A DNA stretch of 64,000 nt from assembly GCF_009451885.1 (NCBI RefSeq), contig NZ_WIAO01000003.1:1-64000 (forward strand), in the 5' to 3' direction. Origin of the DNA: Glycomyces albidus. GTDB taxonomy: Bacteria; Actinomycetota; Actinomycetes; Mycobacteriales; Micromonosporaceae. Positions within the stretch are counted from its first letter, which is position 1; each line of letters begins with the position of its first letter. Of the stretch, positions 44,788-54,295 are shown one piece after another. The notes beneath the pieces were generated by a model, which saw only the letters and a list, made by a program, of their open reading frames with translations, searched no databases and was not told the origin of the DNA. The position numbers and the translations under genes are program-made.

Positions 44788-46151
44788 GCACAGAAGCCTG
44801 GGGCATCCTCGCCGGCGTCGTCCTCACCGTCGGCACCGGACTCTTCGTCGCCTCCGAGTTCGCACTCGTCAACCTGGACCGGCGCGAACTCGAACGCCGC
44901 CAAGCCCGCGGCGAGAAGGGCCTCGGCCCGACCATCAAGGCGCTGAAGGTGACCTCCACCCACCTCTCCGGCGCCCAACTCGGCATCACCCTCACCACCC
45001 TCCTGGCCGGTTACACGTTCGAACCGGCCATCAGCTCGCTACTGCGCGAACCGCTCCTCTCCCTCGGCGTCGCCGAGACCGCGGTCAGCCCGATCGGCGC
45101 CGTCATCGGCATCACCCTGGCGACCCTGTTCTCGATGATCCTCGGCGAACTCGCGCCCAAGAACTTCGCGCTCGCGGTCCCGCTCGCCACCGCGAAGCTC
45201 GTCGTCCCGTTCCAGATCGCGTTCACCTACCTCTTCAAGCCGGTCATCGTGCTGTTCAACGGCACCGCGAACCGCACCATCCGCGCGATGGGCATCGAGC
45301 CCAAAGAGGAGCTCTCCGGGGCGCGCAGCGCCGAGGAGCTGAGCTTCCTCATCCGCCGCTCGGCCACCGAGGGCGCACTCGACCGCGACGAGGCGGCGAT
45401 GCTCCACCGCACGCTGACGTTCTCCACCCACACCGCCGGCGAGGTCATGACCCCGCGCGTGAACGCGGTGACCCTGGACGGCACGGCGACCGCCGCCGAC
45501 GTGATCGCCGAAGCGGCCCGGACCGGGCACTCCCGGTTCCCCGTCCTCGGCGAGGGCGTCGACGACGTCATCGGCATCGCCCACGTCAAGACCGCCTACG
45601 GCATCGCGTTCGACCGGCGCGACGGCATCCCCGTCACCGACCTCATGTCCGAGCCGCTGAAGGTCCCCGAGACCGCCGGCGTCGGCTCGCTCCTGGGCAC
45701 GCTGCGCGGCCGCGGGTACCAGATCGCCGTCGTCGTCGACGAGTACGGCGGCACCGCCGGCATCGTCACGCTCGAAGACCTCGTCGAAGAACTCCTCGGC
45801 GAAGTCAACGACGAGCACGACCCGCGCCAGAACCTCATCGTCAAGAGCGCCGACTCGATCGTGCTCGCCGGATCCCTGCGGCCCGACGAGCTCTGGGAGC
45901 GCGCGGGCGTGCGCATCCCCGCGGGCGAGGACTACGAGACCGTCGCCGGCTACGTGCTCGACCGGCTCGAGCGCATCCCCGCGATCGGCGAGGAGATCCG
46001 CCTCGACCGCGGCGCGCTCCGCGTGGAGCGCCTGACCGGCGCCCGCATCGACCGCCTCCGCTACCTCCCCGACGACCCGGCCACCGACCCGGCCTTCCGC
46101 GGGACGCGCGAGCGCATCATGGAGACCTTCGAGCAGGAGTCCGACCGATGA
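44784..46151 (+). CDS. CNNM/CorC-type membrane protein (DUF21-CBS-CorC/HlyC)
   Basis: A 455-residue protein: a DUF21 transmembrane domain (residues 1-190, with [17 protein letters not shown] and [14 protein letters not shown]), two CBS domains ([49 protein letters not shown]) and a CorC/HlyC C-terminal domain. This is the CNNM/CorC (hemolysin III-like, formerly TlyC) family, linked to Mg2+ export. It is translated with a second, shorter paralogue directly downstream, a common actinomycete pair. Confidence 0.92.
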   Translation: MSTEAWGILAGVVLTVGTGLFVASEFALVNLDRRELERRQARGEKGLGPTIKALKVTSTHLSGAQLGITLTTLLAGYTFEPAISSLLREPLLSLGVAETAVSPIGAVIGITLATLFSMILGELAPKNFALAVPLATAKLVVPFQIAFTYLFKPVIVLFNGTANRTIRAMGIEPKEELSGARSAEELSFLIRRSATEGALDRDEAAMLHRTLTFSTHTAGEVMTPRVNAVTLDGTATAADVIAEAARTGHSRFPVLGEGVDDVIGIAHVKTAYGIAFDRRDGIPVTDLMSEPLKVPETAGVGSLLGTLRGRGYQIAVVVDEYGGTAGIVTLEDLVEELLGEVNDEHDPRQNLIVKSADSIVLAGSLRPDELWERAGVRIPAGEDYETVAGYVLDRLERIPAIGEEIRLDRGALRVERLTGARIDRLRYLPDDPATDPAFRGTRERIMETFEQESDR

Positions 46152-47176
46152 GCGAATACGTCCCCGGCCTGATCTGGCTGGTCGTCCTCCTGGCCGCCAA
46201 CGCCTTCTTCGTGGGCGCGGAGTTCGCCGTCATCTCGGCCCGCCGCTCCCAGATCGAACCGCGCGCCGCCGCCGGCAGCCGCGCCGCCAAGACCACCCTG
46301 TGGGCCATGGAGCACGCGACCCTGATGCTGGCCACCAGCCAGCTCGGCATCACCGTCTGCTCCCTGGTGATCCTCAACGTCTCAGAGCCGGCCATCCACC
46401 ACCTGCTCGAATACCCGCTCGGATGGACCGGGCTCACCCCCGCGATGGTCACGGGCATCGCGTTCACGGTGGCGCTCCTGCTGGTGACGTTCCTCCACGT
46501 CGTCTTCGGCGAGATGATCCCGAAGAACATCGCCTTCTCCGTCCCCGACCGCGCCGCCCTGATCCTGGCGCCGCCGCTGGTCTTCGTCTCCCGCTTGGTC
46601 AGGCCCGTCATCTGGAGCCTGAACCAGACCGCGAACGGCATCCTGCGCCTCTTCCGCATCGAACCGAAGGACGAGGCCCAGAGCTCGTACACGATCGACG
46701 AGGTCGCCACCATCGTGGAGGAGTCCCGGCGCGAGGGCACCCTTGTGGACGACTCGGGGACCATCACGGCCGCGTTCGAGTTCACCGAGAAGACCGTGGC
46801 TGACGTGGAAGTGCCGCTGCGGAACCTCGTCCAGCTCCCCGCCGAGCCGACGCCGCGCCAGGTGCAGCAGGCCGTGTCCGAGAGCGGCTACTCCCGCTAC
46901 GTCATCCGCAACGGCGACGCCCCGCACACCTATCTTCACCTCAAGGACGTCCTCGACCTCACCGACCTCGACGCCCCGATCCCGGCCGACCGCATCCGCA
47001 ACCTGCCGCGGGTGAGCGCCACCGACGAACTCGAGGACGCCCTCGCCCACATCCGCGCCCAGAACGCCCACGTCGCCCTGGTCGCAGGCGCCTCCGGGGT
47101 GACCACCGGCGTCCTGTTCCTCGAAGACATCATCGAGGAGCTCATCGGCGAAGTCCAGGACGCCGCGAGCGACTGA
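46148..47176 (+). CDS. CNNM-type membrane protein lacking the CorC/HlyC domain
   Basis: A 342-residue paralogue of the preceding protein with the DUF21 membrane domain (NAFFVGAEFAVISARRSQIE, FGEMIPKNIAFSVP) and a CBS pair (DVEVPLRNLVQLP, HVALVAGASGVTTGVLFLEDIIEELIGEV), but it ends where the CorC/HlyC domain would begin. The ATG overlaps the previous stop (ATGA). The pair probably forms a hetero-oligomer in the membrane. Confidence 0.9.
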   Translation: MSEYVPGLIWLVVLLAANAFFVGAEFAVISARRSQIEPRAAAGSRAAKTTLWAMEHATLMLATSQLGITVCSLVILNVSEPAIHHLLEYPLGWTGLTPAMVTGIAFTVALLLVTFLHVVFGEMIPKNIAFSVPDRAALILAPPLVFVSRLVRPVIWSLNQTANGILRLFRIEPKDEAQSSYTIDEVATIVEESRREGTLVDDSGTITAAFEFTEKTVADVEVPLRNLVQLPAEPTPRQVQQAVSESGYSRYVIRNGDAPHTYLHLKDVLDLTDLDAPIPADRIRNLPRVSATDELEDALAHIRAQNAHVALVAGASGVTTGVLFLEDIIEELIGEVQDAASD

Positions 47177-47191
47177 CCGCGCCGCGCCCGG

Positions 47192-47791
47192 TCAGGCGAA
47201 CCGCGGGGGCTCGGCCGGGAGCGCATGGGCGCCTTCGGGGCGCAGGCCGTCGAAGATGATCGCGAGATAGCGGCGCCACAGGTCCGGTGACGCATCGGGC
47301 ACGGAGCCGGCGACGTAGTTCGGCGCGCACATGAGCAGGAGGACGTCCGTGCCGGTGATGTCGGCGCGGACGGCGCCGTGCTCACGGGCCCGTTCGACGA
47401 GCCGGTCGAGGGCCGCCGTCATCCGGGATCGGGCCTGCGCCACCTCCCGCATGGACCCGCTCGCCTCGGCCAGGAACGACAGGTCGCGCTCCTGCCGCTG
47501 CTGCGCGGCGGCGGTCAGGAACTCGCACAGCGCCTCCCCGGGGTCGCCGGCGTCGAGGAGGCGTTCGCCGACGGCGCTGAGTTCGTTGATGCGGTCGATG
47601 AGGATCGCGGCGATCAGCTCGTCCTTGGTGGCGAAGTGGCGGAAGACCGTGCCTTTGCCGACGCCGGCGCGTCGGGCGATGTCGGCGACCGAGGCGTCCA
47701 GGCCGTGCTCGGCGAACTCGTCGGCGGCTGCGGCCAGCAGCAGCCGCCGGTTGCGGACGGCGTCGGCGCGCGGGGGACGGGTGTCGGTCAT
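47192..47791 (-). CDS. TetR-family repressor of the quinone oxidoreductase gene
   Basis: A 199-residue TetR protein with AAADEFAEHGLDASVADIARRAGVGKGTVFRHFATKDEL as its helix-turn-helix. It is divergent from a zinc-free quinone-oxidoreductase-type gene, with two similar palindromic sites between them, so it likely controls both. Regulators of this subgroup commonly respond to electrophilic or aromatic compounds. It ends 15 bases from the convergent CNNM gene. Confidence 0.9.
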   Translation of the reverse strand: MTDTRPPRADAVRNRRLLLAAAADEFAEHGLDASVADIARRAGVGKGTVFRHFATKDELIAAILIDRINELSAVGERLLDAGDPGEALCEFLTAAAQQRQERDLSFLAEASGSMREVAQARSRMTAALDRLVERAREHGAVRADITGTDVLLLMCAPNYVAGSVPDASPDLWRRYLAIIFDGLRPEGAHALPAEPPRFA

Positions 47792-47809
47792 GCCGCGAGC
47801 ATAGCAAGT

Positions 47810-47866
47810 TGACCGCACGGTCCGGTTAGTGCTAGCGTTCCGCCTTGAAAGTGACCGCAGGGTCCG
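47810..47866. promoter_or_regulatory. Two TetR operator copies
   Basis: TGACCGCACGGTCCG (47810-47824) and TGACCGCAGGGTCCG (47852-47866) are direct repeats, each with inner dyad symmetry (GACCG/CGGTC and GACC/GGTC), 42 bases apart. They flank the divergent promoters of the TetR and oxidoreductase genes. Confidence 0.78.
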
Positions 47867-47884
47867 TTTAATGGAGGACGCACC

Positions 47885-48850
47885 ATGAAGGCAGTCATCG
47901 CGGGGGACTACGGCCCTCCCGAGACCTACACCGTCGCCGACATCCCGGCGCCCCGCCCCGGCCCCGGCCAGTTCCAGGTGCGGATCGCCGCCGCCTCGAT
48001 CAACCCCGCCGACGTGCAGCTCCCCAGCGGCGCGTTCCGCGAGGCGTTCCCGCTCGCGTTCCCGCACGTGCCGGGCAACGACTTCGCCGGCACCGTCACC
48101 GAGATCGGGTCCGGTGTAGACGGATTCCGTGTCGGTGACGAGGTCTTCGGCCACGCCGTCCCGCGCGCCCTGCGAACCATGGCCGGCAGCGCCCGGCCCT
48201 CGCTCGGCACCGGGTCCCTCGCGGAGTACGCGGTCTTCGAAGCCGACACCCCGTTCATCGCCCACCGGCCGCCGGAGCTGAGCATCGACGACGCCGCCGC
48301 CCTTCCCACGGTCGGCCTGACCGCCCGCGCGCTGATGGCCACCGCCGCGGTCCGGCCCGGCGAGACCGCGCTCGTCGTCGGCGCCACCGGCGGCGTCGGC
48401 ACCGCGCTGCTGCCCCTGCTGGCCGCCACCGCGAACGTGACCGCCACCGCCACACCGGCCGATGCGGACCTCGTGCGCGGCCTCGGCGCGGCAGAGACCA
48501 TCGGGTACGACCCGGCCGGCTACCCCTCCGGCGTCGACGTCGCCTTCAACCTCGCACTGCCCGGCGACCGCCTCACCGAACTGGCGGCGGCCGTTCGCCC
48601 CGGCGGGCGCCTGGTCACGATCACATACCCGATCACCGAGCCCGAATGGCTGGGCCGCAACGACATCGACCTGCACTTCGTCCTCGACATGGACGGCCGC
48701 CTCGGCGGCATGAGCGAGGTGGCCGACGCCGCCGCCCGCGGCGAACTCACCGCCACGATCGGCCGCCGCTACCGGCTCGACGAAGGGCCGCAGGCGATCG
48801 TCGACTTCGCACGGCGTCACACCAGCGGAAAACTGGTGGTGCACATCTGA
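47885..48850 (+). CDS. NADP-dependent quinone oxidoreductase (zeta-crystallin type MDR)
   Basis: A 321-residue medium-chain reductase without zinc ligands. GNDFAGTVTEIGSGV is the MDR signature, VVGATGGVGTALLPLL the nucleotide-binding loop, and the C-terminal HTSGKLVV is the usual end. It reduces quinones or enones with NADPH, a typical stress-protection role under TetR control. GGAGG lies nine bases before the ATG. Confidence 0.9.
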   Translation: MKAVIAGDYGPPETYTVADIPAPRPGPGQFQVRIAAASINPADVQLPSGAFREAFPLAFPHVPGNDFAGTVTEIGSGVDGFRVGDEVFGHAVPRALRTMAGSARPSLGTGSLAEYAVFEADTPFIAHRPPELSIDDAAALPTVGLTARALMATAAVRPGETALVVGATGGVGTALLPLLAATANVTATATPADADLVRGLGAAETIGYDPAGYPSGVDVAFNLALPGDRLTELAAAVRPGGRLVTITYPITEPEWLGRNDIDLHFVLDMDGRLGGMSEVADAAARGELTATIGRRYRLDEGPQAIVDFARRHTSGKLVVHI

Positions 48851-48875
48851 AGGGGGCGCGAGCTGCAGAGTTGCG

Positions 48876-48915
48876 GGAGCGATCGCCGGGTTCTGTGGCG
48901 CCCGGCGATCGCTCC
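48876..48915. terminator. 15-bp perfect hairpin
   Basis: GGAGCGATCGCCGGG (48876-48890) and CCCGGCGATCGCTCC (48901-48915) form a perfect stem with a 10-base loop, 25 bases after the oxidoreductase stop and before the convergent TetR gene. Confidence 0.8.
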
Positions 48916-49014
48916 GACTCGTCCCTAGTGCCCTCCGAGGCCGGCTCGGCGGCGGACCCGTATCGCGTCCGAATCCCTAGCGGCGGCAAGCGTCCGCATG
49001 CCGCCGCCGAAGAC

Positions 49015-49653
49015 CTACTCGGCGGCGCCGGGCCCGTATCCGGCGAGGAAGAGGTCCACGGCGTTCGCGACCGGGGAGGCGGGCGTCTCGGTCTTCTCGG
49101 TGTCGGTGAGGAGCAGCCGGTTGAGCGGTGAACCGATGACGAGCCAGGTCAACTGGTCGGCCGCGACGAGCGGATCGTCCAGCCGCAGCCGGCCCCGGTG
49201 GCCGAGCGCCCGCAGTGCGTCCGCCAGGGCGCGGATGTTGCGCTCCCAGCTCTCCTCGAGGTACTCCGCGGCCACGTGGGGGAGGCGCTTGGCCTCACTG
49301 GTGATCAGGCGCCGCATGTTCAGCACGTCGCGGCTGAGGATGCCCCTGCGCATGACCTCCGCCAGGTGGATGAGATCCGCCCGGGTGTCGTCGCCGTCCA
49401 CGAGTCGCTGCAGATGCGGGCGCATGGCGTCGCGGCCGGCGTCGGTCCAGGCGCGGACGACCGCCGCGAAGAGCGCGTCCTTGGACGGGTGCTCGCGATA
49501 GAGCGAGGCCTTCGAGATCTGCGCGCGCGCGGCGACCGCGTCCATAGTCGTTCCGGCGTAACCGGATTCGAGGAACACCTCGCGCGCGGCGGCGATGAGG
49601 TCGGCTCCGGTCTTTCCCGAGGGGCGGCCGCGTCGGCGGGTTCCGTTCGTCAT
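49015..49653 (-). CDS. TetR-family repressor of a small membrane-protein gene
   Basis: A 212-residue TetR regulator with AAREVFLESGYAGTTMDAVAARAQISKASLYREHPSKDAL. It is divergent from a DUF1761-like membrane-protein gene, with an inverted repeat covering that gene's ribosome site. The C-terminal domain (HLAEVMRRGILSRDVLNMRRLI) is of the AefR-like type. Control of itself and its neighbour is likely. Confidence 0.9.
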   Translation of the reverse strand: MTNGTRRRGRPSGKTGADLIAAAREVFLESGYAGTTMDAVAARAQISKASLYREHPSKDALFAAVVRAWTDAGRDAMRPHLQRLVDGDDTRADLIHLAEVMRRGILSRDVLNMRRLITSEAKRLPHVAAEYLEESWERNIRALADALRALGHRGRLRLDDPLVAADQLTWLVIGSPLNRLLLTDTEKTETPASPVANAVDLFLAGYGPGAAE

Positions 49654-49660
49654 GCCGCAA

Positions 49661-49722
49661 TTTTAGTACTTGACGGGACTGAATAGAAGGGCTAGCGTAT
49701 TTCAGTACCAGACAGTACTGAA
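49661..49722. promoter_or_regulatory. TetR operators with TTCAGTAC/GTACTGAA arms
   Basis: TTCAGTAC (49701-49708) and GTACTGAA (49715-49722) form a perfect 8-base inverted repeat around CAGACA; the second arm overlaps the AAGGAG ribosome site of the membrane-protein gene. A weaker relative, TTTTAGTAC with GACTGAAT (49661-49683), lies close to the TetR start. Confidence 0.78.
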
Positions 49723-49732
49723 GGAGTTCGTC

Positions 49733-50110
49733 ATGATCCTCGCCATCGCGGCCGCCACGGTCGTCTCGTTCATCTGGAGCGCGGCCCTGTACGGCGCGCC
49801 GCCGATCGCCGCCTACGTGCAGCGCCACAGCAACCCGCGGCCCGGCCTTCCCGTCGCCGCCCAGATGGGCGCGGTCGTCGCCCGCAGCCTCGTCGCGGCG
49901 TGCCTGATCGCGGGCCTCATGCAGGCGGCCGACTGGAACGGCACCGGCCCCGGAGCCCTGCTCGGCCTCGCGCTGGGAGTCCTGCCGACCGTGATCCTCA
50001 CCGGTGCGGTCGTCCACGAAGGGATCCCCGTGCCCCTCGCCGCGATCCACTCCCTCGACTGGATCGTCAAACTGACCGTGATCGGCGCCCTCATCGGCCT
50101 GCTCGCCTGA
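49733..50110 (+). CDS. DUF1761-like small membrane protein
   Basis: A 125-residue protein with four hydrophobic segments (near 3-22, 45-63, 72-93 and 105-124) and the short loops typical of DUF1761-type proteins. No catalytic motif is seen. It is the only gene facing this TetR regulator, so it may be an efflux or membrane-stress protein. AAGGAG lies seven bases before the ATG. Confidence 0.7.
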   Translation: MILAIAAATVVSFIWSAALYGAPPIAAYVQRHSNPRPGLPVAAQMGAVVARSLVAACLIAGLMQAADWNGTGPGALLGLALGVLPTVILTGAVVHEGIPVPLAAIHSLDWIVKLTVIGALIGLLA

Positions 50111-50182
50111 ACCGCGCCGACCGTAATCCACTGCGCCCCAACGCGGCTCGGCCAGAGGGAGCCACGCGGGGCGCTCGACGTC

Positions 50183-50602
50183 CTAGCGGTAGGGGTAGCC
50201 CGGGTACATGTAGCCCGCGCCCCAGTACGGCATGAAGCCGTAGTACACGTAGAGGTTCTCGAGGTACGGGCGATCCGGATCGGACATCAGCTCCGGGTCG
50301 TACACGGGTCCCGATGCGACGTGCTCGCGGTCCCTGTCGATGTACACGTGCTCGTCGTCCACGCGCGTGACCGCGTCCACCGGTACGAGCACCTGATGCT
50401 TGCCGATGCCCAGGAAGCCGCCGGAACCGACCTCCAGGAACCGGACCTTGCGCTCCGCCTCATCGATGAGCAGGCCGTCGACCGTGCCGGTCTCCTCGCC
50501 GCTCCGGTCGATGACCTTGTGCCCGCGGACGTCCTCGGCTTCGTTCGCAACGGTCAGGTCGCTGTCGCCGAGCCGGACGAGCGTCGACATTTCGTCGGTC
50601 AC
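50183..50602 (-). CDS. PRC-barrel domain protein
   Basis: A 139-residue protein. AEDVRGHKVIDRSGEETGTVDGLLIDEAERKVRFLEV is a PRC-barrel domain as found in photosynthetic reaction-centre H subunits and RimM, and KHQVLVPVDAVTRVDDEHVYIDRDR is its second half. The C-terminal 35 residues are Tyr/Gly/Pro-rich (NLYVYYGFMPYWGAGYMYPGYPYR), possibly surface-binding. The GTG at 50602 is chosen because GGGGAG lies about five bases upstream; an ATG at 50617 lacks one. Stand-alone PRC-barrel proteins of actinomycetes are often induced by stress. Confidence 0.85.
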   Translation of the reverse strand: MTDEMSTLVRLGDSDLTVANEAEDVRGHKVIDRSGEETGTVDGLLIDEAERKVRFLEVGSGGFLGIGKHQVLVPVDAVTRVDDEHVYIDRDREHVASGPVYDPELMSDPDRPYLENLYVYYGFMPYWGAGYMYPGYPYR

Positions 50603-50883
50603 GACACTCCCCTCCATCCTCTATCGTGTGCTTCAGTCCTGCATGGATACCCGGGGCACGGCAGGCAAAACTCGTCCCAGCCCGACCTGGCCAGCGGCTG
50701 CGGGGCCGGTCGCGCCGGTGCGCGGAACTGCTCGTCCTCGGCGAGTTCCCCTGGGGGACTGAGGAACTCGTCATCTCCGGTCGCCGCGACGCCGTTCTCG
50801 TAGGGGCCGCGTAGATCCCTGCCGATGACGGCCCGACCGCGGACGAGGATTGAAGGCCCGTTGCGGGACGGGCGGATCCGTCG

Positions 50884-51477
50884 TCAGGATCGGGATGCGG
50901 CGGGAAAAAGCCGCTCGACGGCTTTGACGACGGCGGTGCGGCGCTCGTGCAAGAACCGCTCGCGCTCAGCGGGGTCGCCGGGGACGAGGTCGGGCCGGCC
51001 GGCCCAGGCGGCGGCGATCTGGTTGAGCAGCACCAGGATGTCGATCGGTTCCCAGTCGGGGTCGAGCAGCCCGGACTCCTGCGCCTTCCGCAGCTGCTCC
51101 ATCTTCCCGGCCATCTTCGCCCGGACCGGGTCGTCGGGGGCGCCGCCGCCGGGCTCGAGTTCGAGGCGGCCCCACTGCATGAGCCGGTACCGCTCCGGGT
51201 GGGCCGTGAAGTAGTCGTGGAGGCGGCCCGCGTACGCGGGGAGGTCGGTCGGGTCCATGCGCGTCGCCTCGGCGACCGCGGTCAGCTCCTCGAGCGAGAC
51301 CAGCCGGTAGAGCGCCTCCTTGCTGGTGAAGTACGCGTAGACGCGCTCCTTGCTGGTCTTGGCCGCCTTCGCGATCCGGTCGATGCGGGCCCCGGCGATC
51401 CCATGGCGCGCGAATTCGGCCCGCGCGGCGGCGACGATCCGGTCGCGGGTCGCTTCGGGGCTCGGACGTGGCGGCAT
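50884..51477 (-). CDS. TetR-family repressor of the aldo/keto reductase gene
   Basis: A 197-residue TetR regulator: AARAEFARHGIAGARIDRIAKAAKTSKERVYAYFTSKEAL, then a TetR_C domain with LHDYFTAHPERYRLMQWGRLE. It is divergent from an aldo/keto reductase gene, with two AACCGAAC/GTTTGGTT-type sites between them. Confidence 0.9.
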   Translation of the reverse strand: MPPRPSPEATRDRIVAAARAEFARHGIAGARIDRIAKAAKTSKERVYAYFTSKEALYRLVSLEELTAVAEATRMDPTDLPAYAGRLHDYFTAHPERYRLMQWGRLELEPGGGAPDDPVRAKMAGKMEQLRKAQESGLLDPDWEPIDILVLLNQIAAAWAGRPDLVPGDPAERERFLHERRTAVVKAVERLFPAASRS

Positions 51478-51494
51478 CCGGCCAGCTTACCCGG

Positions 51495-51557
51495 CCGAAC
51501 CGAACGGTTTGACGATCGTGGAGCGCTGGAGTACGGTAAAACCGAACCGTTTGGTTT
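51495..51557. promoter_or_regulatory. TetR operators between regulator and reductase
   Basis: AAAACCGAACCGTTTGGTTT (51538-51557) is an imperfect palindrome centred on CCG. CCGAACCGAACGGTTT (51495-51510) repeats the same half sites near the TetR start. Both lie in the short divergent promoter region. Confidence 0.75.
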
Positions 51558-51588
51558 GACACTGCGAACGCAACCGGAGGGAAGCTCC

Positions 51589-52587
<999 letters not shown>

Positions 52588-52789
52588 CGACGCCCAGACG
52601 ATGAACTCGGGCGAGCGGCATCGATCGCCGCCGCGCATCGGTGCCGGCCGCCCGATCGTTCCTGAAGGACGATGAACCGGCGGCAGGTCCGGCGTCGCTC
52701 CGGATCCATCCCGAGTCCATGCGGGACTCGTGGCGGCCGGTCGGCACCACTGCGCCGCGCTCTCGTCCCGGAGGAGGCCGCGCTCGCCG

Positions 52790-53452
52790 TCAGGTCCCGG
52801 CCGGGTGGACGACCACGCAGCAGCGCCCCGGGGCCGGCGCGAGTTCGACGCGGTCGGGCTCGGCGTCGCGGGCGGCGAGGACGCCGCGCAGGAACGCGCG
52901 GTTGACGCCGCAGACCAGCGCGGTCTCCCGCTGGACGATCCGGTGGAACGGGCAGTTGCGCAACTCGATGTCGCCGCGCTCGGTGACCTGCGGCTCGTAC
53001 CCGCAGCCGCCGAGCGTCGCCAGGAGGTCGCCGCCGTCTTCGGCGACGGCACGTCCGTGCCGCTCCGCGGCGGCGGCCAGTGCGGACCGCAGCGCCTCGG
53101 AGTCCGCGTCCGCGACGGCGTCGACGAGGATCTCGGCGAACAGGCGGTAGTCGCGCGGCGGGATCGTCACCGACACCTCGTCCTGCGCCGGCGCGTACTG
53201 CTTGGCGGGCCGCCCCGCCCCGGGGCCGCCCCGGCCTTCGGGACGGGCGTAACCGGTGGTGAGCAGGCCCGCCTCGGCGAGCCGGTCGAGGTGGTACGCG
53301 GCGAGCGTGCGGCTGATGTCGACCGCTTCGGCCACTTGATCGCGCCGCACCGGGGCGCTCTGGCCTGCGACGTAGTCGTATACGCGGCGCCGGACCGGAT
53401 TCGACAGCGCGTCGAGGTCGCCCGTCGCGTCGGGGACCGCAGCCTCGTCCAT
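52790..53452 (-). CDS. COG2345 (SufR-like) winged-helix regulator with Cys motif
   Basis: A 220-residue regulator. The N-terminal ArsR-like winged helix is LDALSNPVRRRVYDYV, then VAEAVDISRTLAAYHLDRLAEAGLL. The C-terminal part carries conserved cysteines: GGCGYEP, NCPFHRIVQRETALVCGVN (C-x13-C) and GRCCVVVHP. In SufR this set binds an iron-sulfur cluster, so this protein may sense iron-sulfur status, oxygen or nitric oxide. It is divergent from a 41-residue peptide gene and folE, with an ACAAT/ATTGT palindrome between them. Confidence 0.85.
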   Translation of the reverse strand: MDEAAVPDATGDLDALSNPVRRRVYDYVAGQSAPVRRDQVAEAVDISRTLAAYHLDRLAEAGLLTTGYARPEGRGGPGAGRPAKQYAPAQDEVSVTIPPRDYRLFAEILVDAVADADSEALRSALAAAAERHGRAVAEDGGDLLATLGGCGYEPQVTERGDIELRNCPFHRIVQRETALVCGVNRAFLRGVLAARDAEPDRVELAPAPGRCCVVVHPAGT

Positions 53453-53510
53453 GCGGCGAATCTACCACCAATGAATCTTGACAAATATCCGTCGACTGCC
53501 CACACTAAAA

Positions 53511-53524
53511 ACAATCTGTATTGT
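53511..53524. promoter_or_regulatory. ACAAT-N4-ATTGT operator
   Basis: ACAAT (53511-53515), CTGT, ATTGT (53520-53524) form a perfect 5-base inverted repeat in an A/T-rich patch, 21 bases before the ATG of the 41-residue gene. This size and base content suit a winged-helix dimer site and it is the obvious target of the divergent COG2345 regulator. Confidence 0.68.
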
Positions 53525-53544
53525 CTTTAGAAAGGAGCGTGGTC

Positions 53545-53670
53545 ATGTCGACGACCTCAGCGCTTCGAACCTCCGGCGATCCGGCCTCCTGCGTCCACCG
53601 GCCCGTCCGCCTCGCCGCCGTCCGCGACCGCCGCGCGGCCACCGGCGCCGACACCGTCCCGGCCCCGTGA
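53545..53670 (+). CDS. 41-residue peptide coupled to folE
   Basis: ATG at 53545 has a very good ribosome site (AAAGGAG, 53531-53537) and encodes 41 residues (MSTTSALRTSGDPASC, then VHRPVRLAAVRDRRAA). Its TGA overlaps the GTG of folE (GTGA). It has one cysteine and a basic second half. I know no family. The strong ribosome site and exact coupling argue that it is translated and sets folE expression; it may also be a functional small protein in the regulator's circuit. Confidence 0.5.
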   Translation: MSTTSALRTSGDPASCVHRPVRLAAVRDRRAATGADTVPAP

Positions 53671-54245
53671 CGGCGATGCGCGTCGAGGACGCCGCCGAGC
53701 CCGACATGATCGCGGCGGAGGCCGCGGCGGGGGCGTTCCTGAAGGCGCTGGGCGTCGAGACGGACTCCGACCACCTGCGCGACACTCCCGGGCGGATGGC
53801 CCGGGCCTGGGCGGAGATGCTCACGCCCCGCCCGTTCGACCTCACGACGTTCCCCAACGACGAGCGCTACGACGAACTCGTCCTGGCGAGGGACATCCCG
53901 TTCCGGTCGATCTGCGAGCACCATCTGCTGCCGTTCACCGGCCACGCCTGCGTCGGCTACCTGCCCGGTGAACGCGTGCTCGGCCTCTCCAAACTCGCCC
54001 GCGTCGTCGAGCACTTCGCCTGCCGGCCGCAGACACAGGAGCGGCTGACCAAGCAGACCGCCGACTGGCTTCAGGACCGGCTCGGCGCGCGGGCCGTCGG
54101 CGTGGTGATCAGGGCCGAGCACTCGTGCATGACCCTGCGCGGCGCGCAGGCGACCGGATCCAGCACGGTCACCTCGACCCTGCTGGGGCACTTGCGCACC
54201 GACCCGCGATCCCGGCAGGAATTCCTCTCCCTGGCCGGCTTCTGA
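53667..54245 (+). CDS. folE: GTP cyclohydrolase I, type FolE
   Basis: A 192-residue enzyme converting GTP to dihydroneopterin triphosphate. Zinc ligands are Cys83 and His86 of SICEHHLLPF, with Cys154 in RAEHSCMTLRG; GHACVGYLPGERVLGLSKLARVV and QERLTKQTA are further FolE signatures. The GTG at 53667 overlaps the upstream peptide stop; ATG 53676 is an alternative. It stands outside any folate operon, under a SufR-like regulator. This suggests a special pterin demand (for example a stress-induced copy) rather than housekeeping folate synthesis. Confidence 0.92.
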   Translation: MTAMRVEDAAEPDMIAAEAAAGAFLKALGVETDSDHLRDTPGRMARAWAEMLTPRPFDLTTFPNDERYDELVLARDIPFRSICEHHLLPFTGHACVGYLPGERVLGLSKLARVVEHFACRPQTQERLTKQTADWLQDRLGARAVGVVIRAEHSCMTLRGAQATGSSTVTSTLLGHLRTDPRSRQEFLSLAGF

Positions 54246-54255
54246 CCGGCCGTGC

Positions 54256-54295
54256 GAGCGGCGAACCGTCTCGGGTCTCCGGTCGTTCGCCGCTC
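54256..54295. terminator. Hairpin between convergent folE and reductase genes
   Basis: GAGCGGCGAAC (54256-54266) and GTTCGCCGCTC (54285-54295) form a perfect 11-bp stem with an 18-base loop. Its right arm touches the stop codon of the minus-strand reductase gene. Confidence 0.65.

Noticed and set aside
50603-50883. Small frames between the PRC-barrel and TetR genes
   Set aside because: None has a ribosome site or recognisable sequence; treated as a non-coding gap.
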